In this document: piece by piece, positions 13,965 to 25,752 of the stretch
Layout of the letters: each line of letters begins with the position of its first letter
How positions within the stretch are numbered: position 1 is the stretch's first letter
Assembly (NCBI GenBank): GCA_950295325.1
Contig: OX485807.1
Location: forward strand, 15,405,001 to 15,469,000
Direction: 5' to 3'
DNA length: 64,000 nt
Source of the DNA: Polytrichum commune
Lineage: Eukaryota > Streptophyta > Polytrichopsida > Polytrichales > Polytrichaceae
Notes under the pieces: generated by a model
Database searches by the model: none
What the model saw: the letters and a program-made list of their open reading frames with translations, nothing else
Told to the model about the DNA's origin: nothing
Position numbers and translations under genes: made by a program

Positions 13965-15321
13965 CATTGACTCTCAAAACTGAGTCAGTGACTCACTGCA
14001 TCAATTTTTACACACAATGCCAAGCAAATACAAACAAGAATGTACAAACTTTTACTTATGTAAGTTAATAGTCATAGTTTAGTATATTATTTCCAAAGCC
14101 TCGTGTCTATTGCAAAAGTACACATGGAGAAACAACAATTTGAAGAGAATTATATACATTGAATCAATTTTGTAAACTACATCTACCCTCCTTTGGAAGT
14201 TAAAAGACCTTGGATATTATTGGGCATGTTGTGATAGAACTTGTGGCATTGCTCAGGAGTGATGGATGGAAAGAAGCTTGCACACAATCCCACAATTGAA
14301 GCGTTCATTTGTTTGGTGTTGGATACTTACTTAACTTCGGTCTCATAAGTGCCCACACATGCACAATTGGAATTAGGTCAAGTGATTGAGGAGGCCAAGT
14401 AAACACATCAAATTTTTGCATTGACAACCCTTGCTTGACTAATTTTGCAATATGTTTAGGATCATTATCATGCTGAAACATGACACAAAAAGGATTGGAA
14501 CGGTACCATTCAATTGTCTTCATGACCTCATCTTGCAGAATGTCAAGATACAAAGCTTGTGTCATCCAGCCCTTTACCTTGCACATGCCACCCATGCCAC
14601 CCATGCCACGCGAAGTCATACAACCCCACACAAAAATTGCACCACCTCATGTGTGATTCACATGATGAGCTTGTAATTGAGATTCTCCATCTCTAACCCA
14701 ACACCAAGAGCGACCATCATAGTGAAATCAATTGATCTTAGTCTCATCAATAATAATCACCCTATACCAATCATGGATAGTCCAATCTTGATGATGTTGA
14801 GCAAATTCCAACTTGCAACACAAATTCTTGGTCTCGACCAACAACTTCTTCAGCTTCTTTGATGACCCAAGACATGCTTCATGAAGTGCACGCCTCACTG
14901 TGTTGGTGCTCACTCAAAGCATTCCTCACGTCTACAACATTATCTAGTCCACCAACTATGATGGTTTTCACACACATTCGTTGTTGAGCAAGAGTGATGC
15001 TTCTTGGGCACCATCCTCTTGAAAGGCTCCACATGAGGAACACACTTTCTATGATTCCTATAACATGTAGATTAAGAGATACCCAACATTTTTGACACTT
15101 CACATGTGCTATGCCCATTATGCAAGACGACTGTAGCATTCAACCTCTCGTCCTCTTGTAATGCTCTCATGGGCAAAAAAAACCTTCGCAACTATAAGTG
15201 AAAATCTCCTCAGAGACCACACTACTAACCAAAATCGAGAGGAAGAACCCTAGGCGACTTTGTGAACTTTTTCTTGCAATTGCAAGTGAGTGATGAAAAC
15301 CATTCCCAGACTGAGTCAATG
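13965..15321 (-). mobile_element. Tc1-like transposon, decayed
   Basis: The element is about 1357 bp. It starts CATTGACTC next to TA and ends GAGTCAATG next to GA, so the expected TA duplication is present on one side and mutated on the other. Inner bases of the ends match loosely (GACTCAC near the left, its complement near the right). It encloses the transposase relic on the minus strand. Size, ends and gene agree with Tc1 elements. The exact boundaries are inferred. Confidence 0.6.
14183..15170 (-). pseudogene. Tc1-type (DD34E) transposase pseudogene
   Basis: Tc1 transposases cut and paste DNA at TA. Reading the minus strand from the ATG at 15170, the first helix-turn-helix appears in pieces (EDERLNA, STCEVSKMLGIS, then a stop). 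Next come VRRALHEACLGS and VIIIDETKIN, which hold the first catalytic Asp, then WGCMTS, then FQHDNDPKH with the second Asp. The motif after it, normally NPIEHVW, reads IPIVHVW. Exactly 34 residues lie between the second Asp and this Val, so the catalytic Glu is replaced. The C-terminal ITPEQCHKFYHNMP and SKGG are readable after a frame change near 14305. At least three frame breaks and several stops make it inactive. The full span, about 329 codons, is near the normal length. No alternative family fits the spacing and motifs as well. Confidence 0.9.
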
Positions 15322-15570
15322 GACCTAAGCTCATTTGAAATACAATTTCTCTCTTGTTACCACAACATTCCAGTTGAAATTTGGAAGGACGATAGCCAAC
15401 TTGGTTGCACATGTGACCCCACTTACGATATGACAAAAACATCAATATTCTTCCAGATACGGTTTCTCATAACTTGTTGATTTTGCAGAATGGCTGAGTT
15501 TGGAGAGTGAGTGTAGAACTCTCGAGGCTTTTATGTTGGATGAATGAGAGGTATGCTCGTATGTGATAAT

Positions 15571-15990
15571 TCCCCTCTCTCTCTCACACACACATCTCAG
15601 CCCTAAAGTTGACCTCAATACCATCTAATAATTTGTATTGACCAATTATACGATGACATGTGGCAGTTCGCACCTAACCTGACCCACACTTAATAGCCTC
15701 GTACCTTCAAATTAATACCACCCACTCGTCAAAACCCTTTCACTTGCAAAATAATGTTAACAAAATGATGAAGTCAATGGAGTGTCAACATGTGCCAATT
15801 GATGGTGCGTTGACTCCATGAATTATTTGGGCTTGCCTTCTTTATTGTTGCACATGGAATGATTGGCTACCATAAATAACGGCCCCCTCTTCTTCTTGTT
15901 TCATTGCAATGTCCGACTCCAACCGGGTTACATGTTGTGATTTTCCGGTTTTTCTTTATTAGATTTGAGGTAAATTCCATAGATTCCTCT
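15571..15990. other. flank repeated elsewhere
   Basis: No gene. The segment from about 15950 resembles 39840-39960: both hold GATTCCTCTAAAA-like or ATTCCTCTAAAA words, followed by CTTGAACTTCAA and CTCAAACTCAAC. It is therefore part of an older dispersed repeat into which a Pal-A element inserted. Confidence 0.45.
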
Positions 15991-16705
15991 AAAACGATGG
16001 GTTGATCTCCTTGACGTCTTGAACTTCAATGGTTATTTCTCAAACTCAACTAGTTCAACAACACTATAAAGGATATTTAGTGTTTGATATACTAAATACA
16101 CACGCATGCACTAAGTGTCAATAGCCCTATGAAAGTAAGTAGCATCAAATGTAAACTTGAACACTAAATATCAACTATGGTTATATGTGGAAGTTACAAG
16201 TTTTTAGAATTTAGTGTTAGTAAGGATATGAAAACAATGGGTAATTTCCTTGATGTCTTGAACTTCAACGGTTATTTCTCAAATTCAACTAGTTCAACAA
16301 CACTAAAAAGGATATTTAGTGTTTGATACAGTAAATACACACGCATGCACTAAATGTCAATAGCCCTAAGAAAGTAAGTAGCATTAAATGTAAACTCGAA
16401 CACTAAATATCAACAATGGTAATATGTGGAAGTTCCACGTTTTTTGGAATTTAGTGTTAGTAAGGATATGAAAACGATGGGTAATTTCCTTGATGTCTTG
16501 AACCTCAAAGGTTATTTCTCAAACTCAACTAGTTCAACAACACTAGAAAGGATATTTAGTGTTTGATATACTAAATACACACGCCTGCACTAAATATCAA
16601 TAGCCCTATGAAAGTAAGTAGCATCAAATGTAAACTCAAACACTAAATATCAACTCTGGTAATATGTGGAAGTTACACGTTTGAATTTAGTGTTAGTAAG
16701 GACAT
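15991..16705. repeat. three tandem 240-bp units made of MITE plus flank
   Basis: AAAACRATGG recurs at 15991, 16231 and 16471, exactly 240 bp apart. Each unit has about 70 bp of flanking sequence (CTTGAACTTCAA, CTCAACTAGTTCAACAAC) followed by the left half of a Pal-A MITE. The first two units differ at only a few per cent of positions. Confidence 0.9.
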
Positions 16706-16943
16706 GAAAAGAAAAATGCCATCGACTTCGGCAGATGAGAGATCAACGAGCAGGAAGCAGGGGCGCCATCCCTAAAATCCCAAGTCCAGTGAAATCCATG
16801 CTTCACAAGAAGGGGGGTGGTAGTAGGGAAGGTATGCAACACATTTATGTTTAACACTAATTGCCAAGGAATTGAAAATTAGTGTTGAGCAGGGTAGGGT
16901 GGTAACAACATCAAGTATAATCAAACACTTAGTATCATATTTA
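16058..16943. mobile_element. Pal-A MITE expanded by tandem duplication
   Basis: The left end begins ACACTATAAAGG and the right end is CATATTTAGTGTAGT at about 16929-16943. Between them the left half is present three times. The copy includes a central block at about 16714-16830 also present in the Pal-A copy at 45382. That block begins ATGCCATCGACTTCGGC and here carries a frame break. Confidence 0.8.
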
Positions 16944-18839
16944 GTGTAGTTGTCGGTTCTCCCCGTGTATTCATTGTATGTTTAGAGTTAGAACCAATTT
17001 TGGAATGGTAAGTTGTATAGGTGTATACACAGTAATAGGCACCAACCATGATATCAAAGAACCTACCCGCAGGTATTAAAACTGTAATACTAATCATATA
17101 TCAATACTATGTGGTGGGTGTGTCAAGGTGAGGGGATGCTTGTATACCTAAATTAGTGTTGTTTTGGTTAACACCATTTCAAATTACATTGCTATTAAGA
17201 TGAATTTACCTTGGGTATGAACTTTGAACCGTCATAGTGTACGATACCCATTCCATGGAATCCCATGTTGCACATGGTGTTCTATTCATTCATATTTTTT
17301 TGCCATTGTTGACTTCGAGTGTATTTTGGCACTTGTATTCATCCATATTTATTGCAAAAATTTGGATAGAGATCACTTGTGGGTAAAATAAAAATAACCT
17401 TGTATTTGTATTTTGAAATTTGAGATCACCATCTTGCAAAATTTTGCCACGAAAATCATTAATTGCATGGGGAGCCTGCTTAAGGCGTTTCATTGGCCAA
17501 AATTTAAATTCTACTTTGAAGATAATCATAATTGTTTATGAGCTCAATTTATCCAATAAAACTCTTGGAGCCATATTTCTATTTTACTTCACAAATTGTT
17601 ATTTAGTGATTTTTTTTTATTGTATTTGTAAGCTATGTATGTCTAAGATTTCAACTACACTATATTACAAGTTTTGTTCCATGTTTCAACACTATAGCTA
17701 AAGTTGGCCTTATTGTTGGGATATTCTTATACATAAACTACATACTTTGTGAAAGTTTTTTTGATTTGAGGCTTTGATTTAATTTCTATGATCAATGTGT
17801 CATTTTGTGTCATACGTTTGTCAAGCCTCAATCCAAATTCCTCTCAACCACTTAAAGGCCAACTCTATTATCGTGTGGTCAAACTTCATTGATTATTGTT
17901 CTAGTCAATAAATCCATCCTCAAATGCTTAAGCTTATTAGAACCAATTTGAAATTGATATGAGTTGATGCACATGTAGTTAGGAATGAGTATTTGGAAAT
18001 CACAAATAAAATCCAAAACATGATGAATTGTCTTTCACTTCAAGTGCAATTTTGACCCAAAAAATAAGAAAAAGCATACAAGTGAAATCCATGGCTGCAA
18101 GCCCACACTCATCAAGGAGATTTGATTGGAAAATGTGTTTGTGATAGTGCGTCATGACCTTGTTTTAGCTACACTTATTAGCTTCCACATGGCTCCAAGC
18201 ATTGTAAATTGGACCAAAAAATTGCTCTAATATGTGAAATCTTCAAATTTTCAAAACCTACCATTTCAAGTGATGCTTAAAAGAAAATGGCTAAATATGG
18301 TTATGGATGTAACTTTCATGACCTTAAAACTATTTTGAACTTTGAATTATCTTTTAGATTCCTTGCATTCATTATTAAATGGAGGATGTCATCAAAAAGA
18401 TTGTTTTGTAGAGAATTATCAATTTAGTGTATTTTTAATCATGCTTTAAACAACATTCAGACAATTACTTGTTCAATATCACTTGCTTGCACAACCTTCC
18501 ACACTATGTATAAATTTTTATGAAGTTACTTTCTTAAAATATTTGAAAATAATGACTAAAAGTTAATATACAGTTTTGAACCCCTTTCACTTAAACCTAT
18601 GCATGGATCAAGAGTCCTCCGGTTTTTACTGCGATTGCAACCGCATGCATCGGATAATCGACTTTGAATTAAAATTTGAAAAGTTTAAATGCCATTAGTT
18701 GGACCCAAGTGAACATGAATAACCCTACAATGTGGAAAAAACAACCCCATAGTTGGGCATATGAGAAGCCAAAAATAAACAAATCCAACAATTTTGGATT
18801 AAGGTAGATGGATTCTCAATGGTTACATTTTCCCACTAG
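16944..18839. other. gene-free AT-rich stretch
   Basis: No gene or element end is recognised. Short frames show no domain. Confidence 0.4.
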
Positions 18840-19160
18840 CTCACTTGCTCCCAATGGCTATGAAACATGCGATTAGTACGAGACTGTTAACAAATCCAAT
18901 TCAAGACTGTAGCCACTTTCCTCATAATTTCCAGAGCTTATACGAACATCATACTCATTATCAAAGTGAACATTCCCCTGCTCATTAAATGGTCATATAG
19001 GTCCTCCCAGTTTATGTTGACCGTTGAATCTAGAACGGTTCTCATGTATTGAACATGCAGTTCACAAACCTTTCCTTTGGTGTATCCGTTCTTGGATCCA
19101 CACCTAACCAAATACCACTCAAATATGGGTATCCAATTATGACTTTTGAACCATTAGACC
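18840..19160 (-). repeat. H-repeat copy, minus orientation
   Basis: It shares an ordered set of words with 60640-60935: a TTAGCA- or TTAACA-type start, CCTCATAATTT, TTATCAAAGTGAA, AAATGGTCATATAGG, GATCCACACCTAACCA, and TACCACTCAAATATRGGT. It encodes no protein I recognise. Confidence 0.75.
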
Positions 19161-19416
19161 CCCCTTTGCGAGCTTCCCACATGCCAACTTCATGATCTCA
19201 CAAATGCCGCCGGCTCAAGCCTATAAAAAACACATATAGAACAACTTCAAGAAAAACTTTGGGGGAAAAAAAAAATGAGGAGAATATATAATAGTTGAAG
19301 GTTTGTTTTCTTTTTGCCGTGAGTCAACGACATCAACATCACACACGAACGAAGGAAGAGGCGAGAGAGTTGACATCATGGGCTACATGGGAAGTCGTGT
19401 GTATAGTAACACTTCA

Positions 19417-20098
19417 CCGTTTATGGTATTTAGTGTCACTTACTATTTGGAGTCACACATCGCTATATAAGACTTTATTATTGCTAACGTAAGTGTTTAA
19501 CTAAGTAAAGATGCTAATATTATTTTATAGTGTCTAAACAACCAATTTGATCTTTGTTGGGTTAAAAACATAGATCTATAACAACAAAAAATTACAGCAC
19601 TACGTAAGTCCAAAAAATAAGTGACATTGAATATCATAAATGGTGTACACTAAATGTTCCATTTAGCATCACTTGCTATTATGAGCTACGCAATTTTATA
19701 CATTTTTACTACTAATGTATTATTTTACCAAATAAAAATGTGAATGTTCTTTAATGTCCAAACAACCAACTTGACCTTTGTTGGTAAAAACCCATATATA
19801 CAACAATAGTTATATCATTGTGTAATTCCAAACAGTAACTGATACTAAATAAAATATTATCTACTACTACTACTACTACACCGTTTATGGCATTTAATGT
19901 CACTTACTATTCAAAGTTACATTGTGCTATAACTCTTTACTATAGAGCTGAATTTTTTTACCAACGAGGGTCAAATTGGTTGTTTGGACATTATAGAACA
20001 TCAACATTTTCACTTGGTGAAATTTACACTAACAATAATATGTTATAGCCATGTGGAACTCCAAATAGTAGGTGACACTGAATACCATAAACAATGCC
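19417..20098. mobile_element. three Pal-B MITEs in tandem
   Basis: Copies run at about 19417-19646, 19647-19860 and 19879-20098. Each begins with ATTTAGTGTCACTTACTATT or a near version and ends AAATAGTARGTGACACTRAAT. Each has the central words AACCAAYTTGA and TTGGACATTATAG or their complements. The first two abut; a short (CTA)n tract separates the second and third. They differ strongly from each other, so they are old. Confidence 0.8.
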
Positions 20099-21017
20099 CT
20101 AAAGTTTATTGGAAAGAAGAAGAAGAAGAAGAAGAACAACAACAACAACAAAAACAATACGTGAGCAAGTCAAATGGGGTCTATGCATGGGCAAGAAGGA
20201 AGGAAGAAAGAGGGGGGGGGGGTTGGGTGGACCACAATGATGTCATGAAGCCAATGGTGTGTGTGTGTCATAATAGTGTGTGTGTGTGTTGTGGGGGTGG
20301 TAGCTAGAGTACTCATGCATGACATCATTGCATGGACCCAACCCCCCCCCCCGACCAATAGACCGGGGTCCCACCCCACCTAACATTGGTCAAGCCCATG
20401 CGGGACTAATTGAGTCGATCGAGCTCCCAATTGTACTTGTGTGAATAAGTTAGTGGCGGCTCCTAATTCCACCTCAAGTCGTTGTGGTGTTGCTTCTTAA
20501 CACTTACCGAGAGGGTAATAGTAACAACCAACTTCTTATAGGGTTGGGTTGGAGTTGGGGCTGGGGCTGGGGCGAACTAACCTGTACACTGGTTCCTTGG
20601 AGGCAAAGGTTTAGGCATCCAACAAGGAACGAGTGTATGGGTTGGTTCGTCCAAATTGTTGGGTTGTTGGTTTACTCCAAGGTAAGTTTACTGGACCACA
20701 CTGGTTATTCCAAACGGTGCGTGGTACTATTCAGAGTTACACAATGCTTTAATTGTTTGATGAGGTTGTAATATATTACACATAAAAAAAGTCATTTATG
20801 TTATACAATGTCCGAATGACTATTGAACTTTCGTTAGTATGGAATTGAGGTCTTGGGTAAGACATTGTTGCACTTTGTAACTCCGAATAGACACACTCAT
20901 TGGGATAGGGGTCAATTTTATTTATGAATAGCAACATATCGGATCTATAGTAGGAATTAGTGATTTCATCCTCCCCTCTTCATGTTTGTCCTCCCCTTGA
21001 GTAGGTGTTGTGAACAT
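20099..21017. other. gene-free stretch with simple repeats
   Basis: It contains (GAA)n and (CAA)n at 20116-20155, G runs near 20213-20223, GT repeats near 20262-20290 and a C run near 20341-20351. A diverged inverted-end fragment with TACTATTCAGAGTTACACAATGC lies near 20707. I recognise no gene. Confidence 0.5.
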
Positions 21018-22090
21018 TTGCCCAAAAGATAGACATGCCTAATTCGGTCACTTGTTGTGATTGGACACATGTCTTTGAGTGCTATGTGGTTGGGTGTCAT
21101 TCAAGAACGTGAACTAAGAGTACATGTGTTTAGAAGAGATGGGGCTAGTATGTGTTCAGAAATTGTTAACCATTCTACGCTCAATAGTCAACATGATTGC
21201 CAAGGGGACCTATATGGCCATTTAATGAGTAGGTGAATCTTCACTTTGATCACGAATAAAATATTTATGCAGGCTCCAAAAATTATGGGGAAAGTGGTTG
21301 CAGCCTCGATATGGATTTGTTAACTATATCGTATCCTAGGAGAAGTGGACTCATGTGTTTTGTATCCTAGGAGAAGTGGACTAGTATATGAAATAACCAT
21401 TTAAGGCACATGTACCTTACAGTAATCATGTCTTAAAAGGAAATGTTTTGCTCTCCACCTAGTTCACATATGATATGAGACGAACAATTAGTGCAAGATG
21501 GCTCGGGGGGGGGGGGGGGGGGGCAGTGTGTTAGAAAGTTAAGGATATAGGTGCGAACAACCACTATTTTATAGGGGGGTATTACTTTCAATTTTTTTTT
21601 TCACATGCTATCATTATGTAAATTTCTACTTTGGGTTAATAGAAAATTGGCTTGCATTACTTATAATTCCAAATTCCCTATTATTCCATACCCTATAGTA
21701 CTTTAAAGATGTCCAGTGCCATTTTTGATACCCTATATTACTCTTAAGTCCAATTATAAATTTTCGCCCCCATGTTTTTAAAATACCCTATCATTTGTTC
21801 GCACGTATATTGCTACTCCAACCAATGACTACCCCCCCCCCCCCGAGCAAGATGGTTAGCAAATTCAAGTCGTGCATGTAGATATTTCCTCATAATTTTT
21901 GGAGATTGTATGAATATCTTGTTCATGATTGAAGTGTAGACTTTTGTTCCCATTAATTGGTCATATAGCCCCCCCCAATTTGTTGACTATTGAGCCTAGA
22001 ATGGTTAGCAGTTTTGGACCACATAGTCCAATCTCTTTTGAATGCATGTCTTTTTGGTGTAAAACTATGTCACGCAAAATATAGGTGCAT
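21018..22090. repeat. tail-to-tail H-repeat pair, interrupted
   Basis: A plus-oriented H copy (21018-21493) faces a minus copy (21856-22090). Shared words include ACATGCCTAATTC, AACCATTCTA, TCTTCACTTTGATCA, and CTCCAAAAATTATG with their complements in the second arm. The inner junction reads GTGCAAGATGG then TTAGCAAATTCAAG once the inserted element at 21502-21847 is removed, which matches the uninterrupted copy at 60647 (GTGCGAGATGATTAGCA). Confidence 0.8.
21502..21847. mobile_element. CTCG-end element with CAAGATGG duplication
   Basis: The 346-bp insert begins CTCGGGGGG (about 18 G) and ends in about 13 C then GAG. The 8 bp CAAGATGG flanks both sides (21494-21501 and 21848-21855). A second inverted pair, GTGCGAACAA at 21552-21561 and its complement near 21798-21807, lies just inside. 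It has no coding capacity. The core differs from the 57695 copy, so it is a separate subfamily. Confidence 0.85.
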
Positions 22091-24839
22091 GTGTGTGTGT
22101 GTGTGTGTGTGTGTGTTCACTTCAAACCCAAGATGATGATCAGTTGGTGCAAGCAAGCGTAAGAGCACTTTTACACTACAGTGTTCGATGGTTGTAGTTT
22201 GTTGTGATTTTTTCTTTTCTTTTCTTTTCTTTTTCATAGGACCAACATAACATTACTAAGTAGCTAGATGATGGTCTCTTTCTCCAAAAAGGAGGTTGGA
22301 ATTATAAAATATGATAAATTTATAGATGCTTGTAGAAAACTCTAGAGTACATAGCTTGAGTGATCCCCATAACAGGAATGTAAGGTAATTATTTTTGTAT
22401 GATATATGGTCCCTTGGAACGCAACCAAGGAGCTCAGTAATGTTATGAATAAGGAGGGTAAGGTACTTTGATAATAACCACAACCACAACTACTCCATTA
22501 TTTCTTAATATCTACTTGGGTTGCATTGTTTTGGCCGGGTTGGTTGTATTTTGGATTCATTCTACAATTGAATTTTCAATTTGTGCCAAAAAGAAACAAC
22601 AACCACAACTACTCCATATACTACAAGACAAGGTGTAGTGGAGGGTGGTTGTAGTTGACTTTATTTGGTTCTATTTTGTTTGTACATATTATGTGGCACT
22701 GAGAGGTGGAGATAACTTCAAAGACAAAGCATGAAGAGGCAGGTTTGTAGGAGCCAATTTAATCCTACACAAGCCTTTTCACTCGATTCCATAAATTGTG
22801 TGTTTGCACCCCATGGATTGCAATGTTACAACTACACCTTGCATAAAAACATAAAAAATGAACCTAGTTTGTTGTTGAAGGAGGGTTCAAGGGTTATTTA
22901 CACTATGTGCGGTTGTGGTTGTGGTTGTGGTTGTGGTTGTGATAGGGGTAGTGGCAGTGGTTTACTTTATGTGGTTCTATTTCCATGGAGAAGGCATAAC
23001 AAATGCTAACCACCCCCACAATCACTCTTTACCCCATCAACCCCCATGTTGCGTGTGGCATCATTTATTGTGATTTGTGTGACGTTCCAATGTTTTCATA
23101 CTAGACTCGTGTCATACTAAGTCCACGGCGAGTTTGAAATTGGAGGGTTTATGTGAACTAAGATTTTTACCATCATAATATATTTGTGTGTGTATTTATA
23201 AGCAGAAGGATACGATTAGATGATATTTGTACCAATATTTGTAACAAAAATGTATTCTCATGATCACTATAGTTCTTAGTGTGTTGATAAAACCAGTGTG
23301 TCAATAAGTCACACTAATTATCTCAACATACTATAGACAATGAATGGTGTAGTGCTTTGGCAAACCCCCCAGGTCAACCTTGAACATGTCCAAAAATCAC
23401 GTTTGTCGGGTTTACATATGAGTCCAAATTTGGACTCATGGGGATGCATCTCTCATTCATGCCAATTGAAGCTTCCCACCCTCTTCTAGATTATCACATG
23501 TGCCTATGTGGTAATAAGGGCTATTTTAAGGTACAAGTGACGTTTTTGAACAAGGTCATTTTTTTTATTAGCTTCAATGATGAATTCCATGTGGTTTGAC
23601 TCTAGTTCTCAACAAGTTCATAGTCATTGGTTCACCATTAGAAGCATACATTGAGGTGAGTTTCTAGGTGTAAAAAATGGCACCAATCACCAGTTACCGT
23701 AGGAGTGGATGTTCAAACACCAACCGAGGGGAAGGGTGTTTTGGAGAGACGAAAAGTGAAATAGCTAAGCATGAATATAGATCCCAATGTTATGTTTCTA
23801 GAATAAGTAACCCCTCAATCAAGATCAGAAATCCCAAATGATCATGAATTGTATACGAAACATATTCTTACTATTACCCCTTCGGTAGGTGTTAGGAAAC
23901 CAAACCCTTATTCTAAGGTTTCGTCAACCACTATTATTATAATTAACGCCACATTCTCCTTAAGTCACCCTCTAGACTTGGAATGTCACACTACTAATTA
24001 ATCTCACATGTGTGATTTGGCCGGTGGAAAGAACCATTTCACCTTCCATGATGACGTGGTTTCATGGATAAGATTGATAAGCATGATAGAATGTGTTTGA
24101 GAAACCTTAGTAATCCACCTCAACACTAACTTTGACCATATCAACAACATTTGAATAAGGAGGTGAGTGGAAAAAAATGTAAACATGCCCTTAGAATGTC
24201 GTACAAGAAGTTTCGTTGGTACAATATCTAATTTGTTCTATTAGGGCGGGCTACCATTTGACGTTACATGTTACTAGAGTTTTTTTTCTTCTAAAGAACA
24301 TATCATTTTTTTATCTGAATAATGTAGTAGCGATTTCCCATGCACATGAGGCATAGGATATCGCTTGGTAAATGGTTGTATTGTTGATAAAATTTATAGG
24401 AACGTGTAGGTCCATATGGTAACTCACACTAATAGGATAATTTGGGTTGGAGTTAATCTCCATGACTTTTAGCATGCACGAGGCATTATGAACAGTTTTT
24501 GAAGCGCTTCCTTGGCCACTCCTCGAGTACAGTTGATTCAATTTTGTTCTCACTCAATTTTTAAACTTTGGAGTCATTGCATAACATTACTTAGCTGACG
24601 AGATGTGTTCATGGGTCCAATAGTAGATTCAAGAATAAAGACTCCGGATGTTGGAGTCCCATTGCCTCATACTCAGTTTGAAGTCAAGGCAGCGGAACAC
24701 AACTTGTCAATTGAGTATTCTTACGTGCATGAACTCGTATGATGTAATTCAACTAAATCACTACATTGACCACGTGGTGTAATGATCTATCCACATGATA
24801 GATTTTGATACCACATTTAATAGATCTTGTAATCATTCA
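22091..24839. other. gene-free stretch with simple repeats
   Basis: It contains a (GT)n tract at about 22088-22117, a (TTTTC)n patch near 22213-22232 and a GGTTGT repeat at about 22911-22941. No gene is recognised. Confidence 0.45.
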
Positions 24840-25200
24840 TAGTAGAGGTGCCTATTCCCAATCAGGAGTCCATCGACAATCTATAGGGTACCGGAATTTT
24901 GATCAGGTTGGGATTGTATTTCAATCATGCTAGATTCAATAGTGCCATGACACATGTCATGATTTTGTATGCTAAATGTGAGGAGAAATGAGCGGTTATA
25001 GTAGACATTGGTAATATGTTTGGGCCAACTTTTGGCTTCAGACTTTCATAATAATTTCACTGTAAGGAATAAAATTACCAAAAAGTTTGTAGTCGTCCTA
25101 ATTTCTATCTTCCTAGACGAGAAAAATTTACACCGCCTTATACTTCTCCAGGTTTGGCGCATAATCTCATAAGTGATCGGTTATGGGTGTCTCTACTCTA
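24840..25200 (-). repeat. dispersed repeat, minus-strand copy
   Basis: This is the reverse-complement partner of 9320-9990. It lacks about 330 bases present there. At the equivalent point it reads TATTACCAATGTC in reverse complement. Confidence 0.65.
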
Positions 25201-25427
25201 GTGGGTGAGAACAAGTGGTAAGAGAATGTAGGCCATCCATGTGGCGATTTGTTAATGAAAATCCTATTGAAAGGCCCGTGTGTTCAATTTCACAAGACTA
25301 ATTTATGGTTATATGGGAGATATACGAGGCACCAATTTAGGTTGGGTGATCAAAGGAATAGAGTCTCCATCTCTTTAACATGTACCTAAGGTATGTGAGC
25401 CTAAAGTGGACACTTTTCTTAAACAAC

Positions 25428-25752
25428 TACACTAAATAGGTAGATTAGTGTTGGAAACAATAATAGTCGATGAAAATGCTAAATGTAAATTGTCTCTATA
25501 GTGTTAGAACACTAAATGTCAACTCTAACACTATTTGTACCAAGTAGTAAGTTTAAATATTTACATGAGCGCATTTAGTGTTAGATGATATTTTGTAAAT
25601 CTTGGAATGAAGAATTGAAGGAAGAAGAATATGAGAACCTCGTAAAAGGTATAATTTGTTCAAACCCTATTCAAACACTAATTGTAATATCAGTTGAAAA
25701 TTAGTGTTTTAGGTAACTATTGCATCTAACACTAATCTACCTATTTAGTGTA
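25428..25752. mobile_element. Pal-D MITE
   Basis: The ends are TACACTAAATAGGTAG and CTACCTATTTAGTGTA, each followed inward by ATTAGTGTT or its complement. The ends resemble Pal-A, but the 325-bp core shares little with it. No open frame and no clear target duplication. Confidence 0.8.

Larger units (their letters stand above)
13794..15570. mobile_element. ATTG-family element split by a Tc1 element
   Basis: The left end (CATTGCATACGAGCGTAC, CTCATCCATCCAACATAAAA) and the right end in reverse complement (CATACGAGCATACCTCTC, ATCCAACATAAAA) are the termini also found at 28303-28521 and 35622-36992. Removing the Tc1-like insert at 13965-15321 leaves about 420 bp, close to the size of a short MITE. 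No clear target duplication is seen. Confidence 0.65.

Noticed and set aside
14452-14676. Plus-strand frame with HATHATHATR repeats
   Set aside because: It is the shadow of the Tc1-type transposase relic on the other strand.
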